From: Cyanobacteria bacterium UBA1221
Lineage (GTDB): Bacteria; Cyanobacteriota; Vampirovibrionia; Gastranaerophilales; Gastranaerophilaceae
Direction: 5' to 3'
NCBI GenBank assembly: GCA_002309425.1
Contig: DBXD01000059.1
Coordinates: forward strand, 15,917-23,826
DNA: 7,910 nt
The translations under genes were made by a program, and so were the position numbers. Of the stretch, positions 1-4,751 are shown in pieces. The stretch's first letter is position 1. Each line of letters begins with the position of its first letter. The notes beneath the pieces were generated by a model that was given only the letters and a program-made list of their open reading frames with translations, made no database searches and was not told the DNA's origin.

Positions 1-21
1 ATGAGGGTTTGTTTTTGTTTA

Positions 22-49
22 TAGTGCTGGCAGACTAAAGCCAACACTA
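22..49. other. Hairpin-forming inverted repeat, possible terminator of an off-window gene
   Basis: TAGTGCTGGC (22-31) pairs with GCCAACACTA (40-49) through ten positions with one mismatch and an 8-nt loop. On the plus strand it is followed by a T-rich stretch (CTTTAATTT), so it could terminate a plus-strand gene lying left of the window. No coding region is visible in 1-60. The pairing is seen directly; the role is inferred. Confidence 0.4.
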
Positions 50-60
50 CTTTAATTTAC

Positions 61-101
61 AAAAAAATTCTCCGGTTTATTTAACTAACCGGAGAATTTT
101 T
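61..101 (-). terminator. Rho-independent terminator of the 126-1019 gene
   Basis: Positions 63-77 and 87-101 form a perfect 15-bp inverted repeat with a CTCCGG core and a 9-nt loop. Read on the minus strand the stem runs into seven T residues (complement of 61-67). It begins 25 nt beyond the stop codon of the minus-strand gene. The plus-strand side also ends in five T residues, so it may work in both directions. Confidence 0.85.
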
Positions 102-125
102 CAGTCTTTATATTACGACTCTAAA

Positions 126-1019
126 TTAATTATTGCCTTTACCTTTTGGAACAATCCTCCATACACCATCTATATTTGTCAATCTCCAGCTAGTGTTGAA
201 ACCATTTATTATCTGAACAGAGTTTTGTGTCGCACCTTTTTCGACAACTCCGTCATATACAAAATCGCCGCTTTGATTATCCTCTCTCCATACCATAACA
301 TTTCCTGCATCTGCATTCATTAATTTATATGCAACATTTATGGGTTTATAATCTGCAATTGACTGAGGATTACTTGTCTTTGGAACAAGGTATTCTACAT
401 ACAATCCGTCATCGCTTGCCAAAGTCAGCCTTACTTTTGCCTTTTCGGCTAAGTTATCATCCATAATGAACGTTCCGTTGTAATCATCCCAAGCATGATT
501 ATATACATCATAAACAACTACATTTTCGCTTGACGATTTATTGTTAAATAACATCTTAACATGTTTTGTATTTAGTTCATCTATATATGTCAATTTAACA
601 GGAACTCCGTCACCGGGGGTGATACCTAAGTTATTAAGAATACTGTTTGTTGTATCTATAACCGGTGATTCATAATCCGGAGTTATATAAACAGTGTCAG
701 TACTGCCTGGAACGGGTATCGTATCATGCCAATATATTGTATCTCCTGGTACTACACTGGGTTGCGGACAAGTATCACAACAGCAATTGATATTATAGGT
801 TATTTCTTTATTACAACTTTCCAATGCTGGCGGCAGGGTTGTCAAAATTGGTGCTGACATTAATAAATACATCATTGCTTTTGCACCATTTTTTTCTCCC
901 GATTGTTCTACAGGTGGTTGCGGGTCACTATATCTTACTAATTTTCCATTATCGTCTCTGGGTGATGTTCTATGACTCCTATGTGTAAAAGTTAAACCGT
1001 TAATTGCACCTACATGCAT
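126..1019 (-). CDS. Hypothetical protein with internal hydrophobic segment and Cys cluster
   Basis: I do not recognise this 297-aa protein. The start is well supported: AGGAGGT sits about 7 nt before ATG, and a strong terminator follows the stop. Residues 1-46 are polar and basic (TFTHRSHRTS near the start). They are followed by an uncharged hydrophobic stretch (about 47-66, including AMMYLLMSAPILTTL) ending in LESC at Cys69, then a CCC..C cluster (79-84). Residues 85-125 are Pro/Thr-rich and linker-like. Residues 130-297 look like a beta-rich globular domain with many aromatic residues (WDDYNG, WRLTNIDGVWRI). Such a hydrophobic stretch ending in Cys resembles a lipoprotein signal, but it lies 46 residues too deep and LESC is a poor lipobox, so the cellular location is uncertain. 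It lies downstream of recA but is separated from it by a terminator-like hairpin, so it is probably its own transcription unit. Confidence 0.85.
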   Translation of the reverse strand: MHVGAINGLTFTHRSHRTSPRDDNGKLVRYSDPQPPVEQSGEKNGAKAMMYLLMSAPILTTLPPALESCNKEITYNINCCCDTCPQPSVVPGDTIYWHDTIPVPGSTDTVYITPDYESPVIDTTNSILNNLGITPGDGVPVKLTYIDELNTKHVKMLFNNKSSSENVVVYDVYNHAWDDYNGTFIMDDNLAEKAKVRLTLASDDGLYVEYLVPKTSNPQSIADYKPINVAYKLMNADAGNVMVWREDNQSGDFVYDGVVEKGATQNSVQIINGFNTSWRLTNIDGVWRIVPKGKGNN

Positions 1020-1068
1020 ATTATTACCTCCTATTAATTTCTTTGTTTGTTATGTTTATTATAAAAAC

Positions 1069-1110
1069 GAACATGTTTTTTGTTGCTAGTAAATCTAAAA
1101 AAACATGTTC
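1069..1110 (-). terminator. recA-operon terminator hairpin
   Basis: GAACATGTTTTTT (1069-1081) and AAAAAACATGTTC (1098-1110) form a perfect 13-bp inverted repeat with a 16-nt loop. It lies 71 nt beyond the recA stop. Read on the minus strand the stem is followed by CGTTTTTATAAT, giving a short U tract. The same downstream bases include TATAAT (complement of 1058-1063), which could be the -10 of the next gene (start 1019). No convincing -35 accompanies it. Confidence 0.6.
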
Positions 1111-1180
1111 TTAATTTTTTATTTTCTTGCTATACTTGACTTTTAGCCTTATTTTTTGTCTTTATAAAACTTAACAAAAC

Positions 1181-2206
1181 CTATTCTTCAGCAAGTTTTT
1201 GTCTTACAAGTGTTTCAATTTCGTTCAGTACATCAGGATTTTCGGTTAAAAATTCTTTCGCTTTATCTCTGCCCTGACCTAATTTTTCATCTTTGAAACT
1301 AAACCAGGAACCTGCTTTATTTACTATATTCAAATTTACTGCAACATCAAGGATGTTACCGATTTTGCAGATACCTTTGCCGAATATAATATCAAACTCG
1401 GCAGTTCTGAACGGCGGGGCAACCTTATTTTTCAAAACTCTCACTCTTACATGGTTACCGATATCTTCACCATCACCCTTTAAGCCTTCTGTACGCCTGA
1501 TTTCAAGACGAACACTTGCGTAGTATTTCAAAGCGTTACCGCCGGTTGTTGTTTCCGGATTGCCGTACATAACACCGATTTTCATTCTTAACTGGTTGAT
1601 AAAGATAACGGTTGTACTTGTTTTACCTATAATACCCGTTAATTTTCTGAGTGCTTTACTCATTAAACGAGCCTGCAAGCCCATTTGCTGATCCTCCATT
1701 GAACCTTCTATTTCAGCTTTCGGAACAAGTGCCGCAACAGAGTCAACAACTACAACATCAACCGCTCCTGAGCGAACAAGTTCTTCTGTTATATCCAGTG
1801 CCTGTTCTCCGGTATCAGGTTGTGAAATCAACAATTCATCTACATTTACACCCAGATTTCTTGCATACTCAGGGTCAAGGGCATGCTCAGCATCAACATA
1901 TGCCGCAATTCCGCCACGCTTTTGACATTCAGCAACAATATGCTGTGCCAATGTTGTTTTACCCGAACTTTCAGGACCGTATATTTCAATTATACGACCT
2001 CTCGGAACTCCTCCTATACCAAGTGCAATATCTAATGCCAGAGAACCCGTCGGAATAGCATCTACGTTTACCGTAGCTTTATCTCCGAGTTTCATTATTG
2101 CACCTTTACCAAAATCTTTTTCTATTTTTTCAATAGCAAGTTTTAACGCTTTACTTCTTTCTTCTGAAACATTTACTTCAGAAGCTTCTTTTTCTTTGAG
2201 TGCCAT
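1181..2206 (-). CDS. recA: Recombinase RecA
   Basis: This 341-aa protein is a full-length RecA, the ATP-dependent strand-exchange protein that forms filaments on single-stranded DNA in homologous recombination and, in most bacteria, drives LexA self-cleavage. Visible motifs are Walker A GPESSGKT (77-84), the catalytic glutamate in YVDAEHALDP (Glu107), Walker B VVVVDS (about 151-156), loop L1 EGSMEDQQMGLQAR (167-180) and loop L2 running from NQLR to TTTGG (204-223). The N-terminal polymerisation helix (KALKLAIEKIEKDFGKGAIM) is present. The C-terminus ends LAEE, without the long acidic tail of enterobacterial RecA. ATG is preceded by AAGGA, and the gap to the upstream MerR-like gene is only 18 nt. 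With no room for a separate promoter there, recA is probably co-transcribed with that gene. I saw no Gram-positive-type (GAAC-N4-GTTC) SOS box upstream. Confidence 0.98.
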   Translation of the reverse strand: MALKEKEASEVNVSEERSKALKLAIEKIEKDFGKGAIMKLGDKATVNVDAIPTGSLALDIALGIGGVPRGRIIEIYGPESSGKTTLAQHIVAECQKRGGIAAYVDAEHALDPEYARNLGVNVDELLISQPDTGEQALDITEELVRSGAVDVVVVDSVAALVPKAEIEGSMEDQQMGLQARLMSKALRKLTGIIGKTSTTVIFINQLRMKIGVMYGNPETTTGGNALKYYASVRLEIRRTEGLKGDGEDIGNHVRVRVLKNKVAPPFRTAEFDIIFGKGICKIGNILDVAVNLNIVNKAGSWFSFKDEKLGQGRDKAKEFLTENPDVLNEIETLVRQKLAEE

Positions 2207-2224
2207 TAACTGTTTTTCCTTTTA

Positions 2225-2734
2225 TTATTCCCAAATATGGTGTTCTTTTTTTACATACAAACCTAAACCGACAGCCTTGTAGCTGTTGAGTTTATTTTTA
2301 AGATGATAAACTTCTTTATTCAAATCAACAATCTTTTGTCTTAAAGTTTCGTTGTCTGTTTTGCATCTGATTAATTCAACAACAACCTCATCCATGCCTT
2401 CAAGTTTTTCGTCAATAACTTTGGCAATTCTGTCGCTCAATGTTGATTCCATTGTTTTTAAAGAAGTAAGTATATTTTGTATAGCAGTCGGCTGAGCTGT
2501 TGTTACAACACTTGTTCCGGAAGCGGAACGTTGTGCCGAATTCGCTTTCAGCGCCTGTATCTTTCTAAGATTTTTTACTTCTTCATAAGAGAAATATGTC
2601 ATACCTTTGCTATTTTTTCTCGGCATTATAGAAGCCCTTTTGCAAAGCTCAACAATTTCCTTATTATCAGTATTCAAAATAGCCCTAACCTCTTGCGGAG
2701 ATAGTGTTTTCTCCTTAACAGCCTGATTTGTCAT
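2225..2734 (-). CDS. MerR-type HTH protein with C-terminal coiled coil
   Basis: The protein is 169 aa from the preferred start. Residues 10-58 look like a MerR-type winged helix: LSPQEVRAIL, then a second helix, then a GMTYFSYEEVKNLRKI wing and helix. A Ser/Thr/Ala-rich linker (about 66-82) follows. Residues 86-151 have heptad-like, charge-rich spacing typical of a coiled coil, and a short tail ends in HHIWE. There is no effector-binding domain, so it is probably a DNA-binding structural or regulatory protein that oligomerises through the coil. The layout and size recall Bacillus RacA, the chromosome-anchoring protein, but that is architectural similarity only. Start choice: ATG at 2734 has a GAGGGA ribosome site. 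An in-frame ATG at 2767 would add 11 residues but has no Shine-Dalgarno sequence. It lies 18 nt upstream of recA in the same operon. Confidence 0.85.
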   Translation of the reverse strand: MTNQAVKEKTLSPQEVRAILNTDNKEIVELCKRASIMPRKNSKGMTYFSYEEVKNLRKIQALKANSAQRSASGTSVVTTAQPTAIQNILTSLKTMESTLSDRIAKVIDEKLEGMDEVVVELIRCKTDNETLRQKIVDLNKEVYHLKNKLNSYKAVGLGLYVKKEHHIWE

Positions 2735-2736
2735 AT

Positions 2737-2781
2737 TTAATAATCCCTCAAATTTTCCCAATAACATTGTATTTTATTCAT
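2737..2781 (-). other. Possible 14-codon upstream ORF before the MerR-like gene
   Basis: ATG (2781-2779) opens a 14-codon frame (MNKIQCYWENLRDY) ending in TAA two bases before the preferred ATG of the MerR-like gene. The gene's GAGGGA site lies inside it, so translation of one could affect the other. There is no Shine-Dalgarno sequence, but TGTAAT lies just ahead, much as in a leaderless start. A frame this short can occur by chance. Confidence 0.2.
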
Positions 2782-2863
2782 AAAAAAATTACAATTTTTT
2801 GCAGATAATCTTGTTACATCACTTAATAATTTGAGTGAAAGGTGAAAAGTTCTTTACTGATTT

Positions 2864-2881
2864 TATGCATTATAATGCATA
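2864..2881. promoter_or_regulatory. 18-bp perfect palindrome with TATAAT core
   Basis: TATGCATTATAATGCATA is a perfect 18-bp palindrome. Its centre supplies TATAAT on both strands: 2871-2876 on plus and the complement of 2869-2874 on minus. On the minus strand TTAATA lies 18 bp upstream as a weak -35, which would make this the promoter of the MerR-like/recA operon with an operator overlapping the -10. The leader would be about 130 nt. The palindrome is seen directly; promoter and operator roles are inferred. Confidence 0.45.
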
Positions 2882-2940
2882 CAACATTTTCTTATTAATT
2901 TTATTTCTCTTTTGGGAAGATTTTTTATTTAAATATTTGG

Positions 2941-3014
2941 TTGAGTCTTAGTCCGAAGTATCTCATAATTAATAATATGAGATTTTTTGTCGTTTTACTC
3001 CTTTGGAATAACAT
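2941..3014 (-). repeat. Degenerate palindromic repeat, copy A
   Basis: Read on the minus strand this block aligns with 4193 onward (copy B). By hand about 51 of 64 positions agree with one gap, including GAGTAAAA, TCTCATATTATTA and GATACTTCG. The centre forms a hairpin, ATCTCATA (2960-2967) with TATGAGAT (2976-2983), followed by a T run that mimics a terminator. The left arm is more decayed. Short intergenic palindromes of the GTCATTCTGA...GAAGAATCTC type recur in many bacterial genomes. No transposase is present, so movement would need a helper elsewhere. Confidence 0.7.
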
Positions 3015-3031
3015 AGTAATTTATCGTCTTA

Positions 3032-3059
3032 TTGACTTTTTTGTAAATTATTGTAAAGT
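3032..3059 (+). promoter_or_regulatory. Candidate promoter for the 3224 gene
   Basis: TTGACT (3032-3037) matches the -35 consensus at five of six positions. It is followed 16 bp later by TAAAGT (3054-3059), a four-of-six -10. It would give a leader of about 155 nt that contains both downstream palindromes. The DNA is very AT-rich and other pairs could be drawn, so this is the best guess rather than a firm call. Confidence 0.35.
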
Positions 3060-3072
3060 ATGTAAAAAATAT

Positions 3073-3092
3073 TTGATATACCGCTATATCAA
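3073..3092. promoter_or_regulatory. Inverted repeat, possible operator
   Basis: TTGATATA (3073-3080) and TATATCAA (3085-3092) are perfect 8-bp arms around CCGC. The element sits just downstream of the candidate -10, a usual repressor position. The arms are AT-only apart from one G:C pair, so part of the symmetry could be chance. Confidence 0.35.
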
Positions 3093-3114
3093 CAAAAAAC
3101 AGGAATTTATAAAA

Positions 3115-3140
3115 ATTTTTTGTAAACTTTTACAAAAAAT
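3115..3140. promoter_or_regulatory. 26-bp near-perfect palindrome, possible operator
   Basis: ATTTTTTGTAAA (3115-3126) and TTTACAAAAAAT (3129-3140) are perfect 12-bp arms around CT. The same TGTAAA hexamer recurs at 3042, 3052 and 3061, spaced 10 and 9 bp apart, and inverted at 3167-3172. This suggests a repeated protein-binding half-site upstream of the 3224 gene. On RNA it would be a weak A/U hairpin. Confidence 0.4.
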
Positions 3141-3223
3141 AGGGCAATTATTTCTAAAAAAAATACTTTACATGTTTATAGAAAAAGAAGTGTTTAAATA
3201 AGCACATAGAAAGGAGTATTAAT

Positions 3224-3889
3224 ATGGTATTAAGAGTTGATGGAAGCAATTTTAATTTTTCGGATGGCGATAAATTTAAATTGAAACCCGGAGAAAAATT
3301 ACTTGAGAATGTTGATATTGGTGCAATATTACGAAATAAAGGTGACAAAAAAACGCCATCTGTGTTACCAAAGACAGATGGCCCCTGGTCGACAGATTTA
3401 GCCGATGAAAACGGTAATCTTAAACCGGGAGTACCATTGGAAAGCGTACTGAATGAAGACGGAACTCTGAAATACGGTTGGACAGTAGATTTAAATGGTC
3501 AGCCAAAATACAATGAAGTAAAAGGTATGGGAGATTGGTATTATGACAAAGCCAGCAATCATGATATTGACCCTAGGATAAATAAGCCTCTTGACCCCGG
3601 GTTTGATATAACACCAGAACCAAGAAAAATAACAATAGACGGAAAAGAATTTACTATTAACCCTAAAGATATGGACCCGGGTTTTGATGCAACTCCAATA
3701 CCTGAACCAAGAAAAGTAACTATTGGCGGTAAAGAATTTACTATTAATCCCGGTAAAGATATGGACCCCGGGTTTGATCAAACCCCAAGACTACCTAGGG
3801 AAAAAATAGTTTATGAAGTAAAAGACGGTAAACTGGTTTCAAAAGGCAGCAAATTTATGCAGGATATAAAAGGTCAAGGTGATGTTTAA
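3224..3889 (+). CDS. Hypothetical protein with internal DPGFD/KEFTINP repeats
   Basis: I do not recognise this 221-aa protein. AGGAG lies 8 nt before ATG, and codon use looks coding throughout. It has no signal peptide or membrane segment and is rich in Asp, Lys, Pro and Gly. The N-terminal half has short degenerate units (LKPGEKL at 20-26, NGNLKPG at 63-69, EDGTLKYG at 78-85, LNGQPKYN at 90-97). The C-terminal half has longer tandem units: DPGFD at 124, 151 and 181, PEPRK[IV]TI and GKEFTINP each twice. This suggests a modular, surface-exposed or binding protein. It is followed in frame by two stops and a coding-looking remnant (3905-4120), so the present protein may be a truncated version of a roughly 298-residue ancestor. 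Flanking inverted repeats and a palindrome-rich upstream region point to an accessory locus. Confidence 0.85.
   Translation: MVLRVDGSNFNFSDGDKFKLKPGEKLLENVDIGAILRNKGDKKTPSVLPKTDGPWSTDLADENGNLKPGVPLESVLNEDGTLKYGWTVDLNGQPKYNEVKGMGDWYYDKASNHDIDPRINKPLDPGFDITPEPRKITIDGKEFTINPKDMDPGFDATPIPEPRKVTIGGKEFTINPGKDMDPGFDQTPRLPREKIVYEVKDGKLVSKGSKFMQDIKGQGDV
3590..3799 (+). repeat. Tandem coding repeats (81- and 90-bp units plus a partial third)
   Basis: Unit 1 is 3590-3670 (27 codons), unit 2 is 3671-3760 (30 codons) and a partial unit starts at 3761. Each begins with a GACCC(C/G)GG-type block encoding DPGFD. Units 1 and 2 differ by in-frame insertions (an Ile-Pro pair before EPRK, and a Gly after the final NP) and by synonymous as well as amino-acid changes. 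This indicates in-frame duplication followed by divergence under protein-level constraint. Confidence 0.85.
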
Positions 3890-3904
3890 ATTCCTTTGAA
3901 TTAA

Positions 3905-4120
3905 GAATTCGGTCAAAGGCTACAGGAACATTACAAACAAAATACACCGGTTAAAACAATTGGTGGAACCGATTATAATGCGGAAGGTAAAATGATAATA
4001 CCTAAAAATGATGAAGAATTAGACAAATATACACCTATTTTTGGCGGTCGTTTTGGTACTGACATAATAGGCTTTAGAGAAAAAACACCGGATGACTATA
4101 AAACATCACAAGAATACTAG
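3905..4120 (+). pseudogene. In-frame 3' remnant of the 3224 gene, or short gene with lost start
   Basis: After TAA at 3887 and a second TAA at 3902, the same frame is open for 71 codons to TAG (4118-4120). It reads like protein: EFGQRLQEHYKQNTPVKTIG at the start, then GTDYNAEGKM, then YTPIFGGRFGTDIIGF, then KTPDDYKTSQEY. It has no ATG near its beginning, and its composition (Asp, Lys, Thr, Pro) matches the gene ahead. The simplest reading is decay of one longer gene by point changes to stops. The first in-frame ATG (3992) follows GGAAGG at short spacing and could give a 42-aa product. A strong terminator starts 38 nt after the TAG, so the whole 3224-4120 stretch is likely one transcript. Confidence 0.6.
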
Positions 4121-4157
4121 AAGTATATATAAATCTTCTATGCTCCAAACAAAAACT

Positions 4158-4190
4158 AAAAAAGGTTCGTCATAACGACGAACCTTTTTT
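4158..4190. terminator. Strong bidirectional terminator
   Basis: GGTTCGTC (4164-4171) and GACGAACC (4177-4184) form a GC-rich stem with a 5-nt loop, extended by six A (4158-4163) and six T (4185-4190) to 14 perfect pairs. The plus strand ends in TTTTTT and the minus strand in TTTTTTAGTTTTTG. It sits between convergent units: the 3224-4120 locus on plus and the TPR/lipoprotein operon on minus, whose last stop is at 4344. Confidence 0.85.
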
Positions 4191-4191
4191 A

Positions 4192-4274
4192 CATGTCATT
4201 CTGATGGAGTAAAAAGACCGAAGAATCTCATATTATTAGTTTTGTGATACTTCGCTATTGCTCTGTATGACATG
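4192..4274 (+). repeat. Degenerate palindromic repeat, copy B
   Basis: The 83-bp element has perfect 8-bp terminal inverted repeats, CATGTCAT (4192-4199) and ATGACATG (4267-4274). Internally, GAAGAATCTCA and TGATACTTCG are imperfect counterparts around an AT-rich loop. It starts 2 nt after the preceding terminator's T run. It is the better-preserved partner of copy A and lies in the opposite orientation, on the other side of the 3224-4120 locus. It encodes nothing. Confidence 0.75.
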
Positions 4275-4343
4275 AAAGAATATTTACATGTGCACATAAA
4301 AATACTCAAAAACCAGTAAACAATTCTCCATTTGTAACTATTT

Positions 4344-4751
4344 TTACTTCACAAAAAACTGCGCTTGTGTGAGAACCTGTTGTGGCTTATCGTTTGAATA
4401 TACTTTCATTATATAAGCGCCTTTTTCGTTTATTACAAAGTAATCAGTGTAATATTTCTTTTCTTCATCTTTTAATCTTATGGTTCTTGTCATATGCAGA
4501 CTGTAACCCAAATATTCGGCACTTCCTTTTTTGATAATCTGAACCGTTAATATTCTTGAATTTTGAATTTTAGGCATTATTATCAGATAATAAATTCTTG
4601 AACCAGGTGCAAAAACCGTACTGTAATCAGTCACATTTTGAGCGGTTATCGGATGCTGATTAAACAATATTCCCGCTTTTTCAGCATAAGAACACCCTGC
4701 TGCAAACAGCATTAAAATAAAAATTATTGATGTTAAAAATATTTTTTTCAT
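4344..4751 (-). CDS. Small lipoprotein or exported protein, TPR operon partner
   Basis: This 135-aa protein has a clear export signal: MKK, a hydrophobic core (IFLTSIIFILMLF) and AAGC at Cys20. That resembles a lipobox, though the -3 residue is Ala rather than the preferred Leu. If it is not lipidated, signal peptidase I could cut after SYA (23). The mature part is small, with alternating beta-like segments (RIYYLIIMPK, LTVQIIKKG, YTDYFVINEKGAYIMKVYS) suggesting a single beta-sandwich domain. I do not recognise the family. Its ATG overlaps the TGA of the upstream TPR gene in an ATGA arrangement and it has no strong ribosome site of its own, so translation is probably coupled. This implies the two proteins act together in the envelope. 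Confidence 0.85.
   Translation of the reverse strand: MKKIFLTSIIFILMLFAAGCSYAEKAGILFNQHPITAQNVTDYSTVFAPGSRIYYLIIMPKIQNSRILTVQIIKKGSAEYLGYSLHMTRTIRLKDEEKKYYTDYFVINEKGAYIMKVYSNDKPQQVLTQAQFFVK

Noticed and set aside
1069..1082. GAACATGT resembling a half LexA (SOS) box near recA
   Set aside because: It lies downstream of recA, lacks the GTTC partner at N4 spacing, and is one arm of the 13-bp terminator-like hairpin.
2960..2988. Hairpin plus six T residues, resembling a plus-strand terminator
   Set aside because: No plus-strand gene lies upstream, and the hairpin is explained as the centre of palindromic repeat copy A. It may still terminate stray transcripts.
2941..3201. Plus-strand 86-codon open frame starting at TTG
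   Set aside because: It has no ribosome site, its composition is Phe/Ile/Lys/Leu as expected from AT-rich noise, and it runs through repeat copy A and both regulatory palindromes.
3590..3799. Direct repeats considered as a CRISPR array
   Set aside because: The repeats are coding, keep frame, differ by whole codons and have no unique spacers of even size.
4288..4297. ATGTGCACAT 10-bp palindrome after the lipoprotein gene
   Set aside because: It is too short to stand out, has no U tract on either side, and no gene begins nearby.
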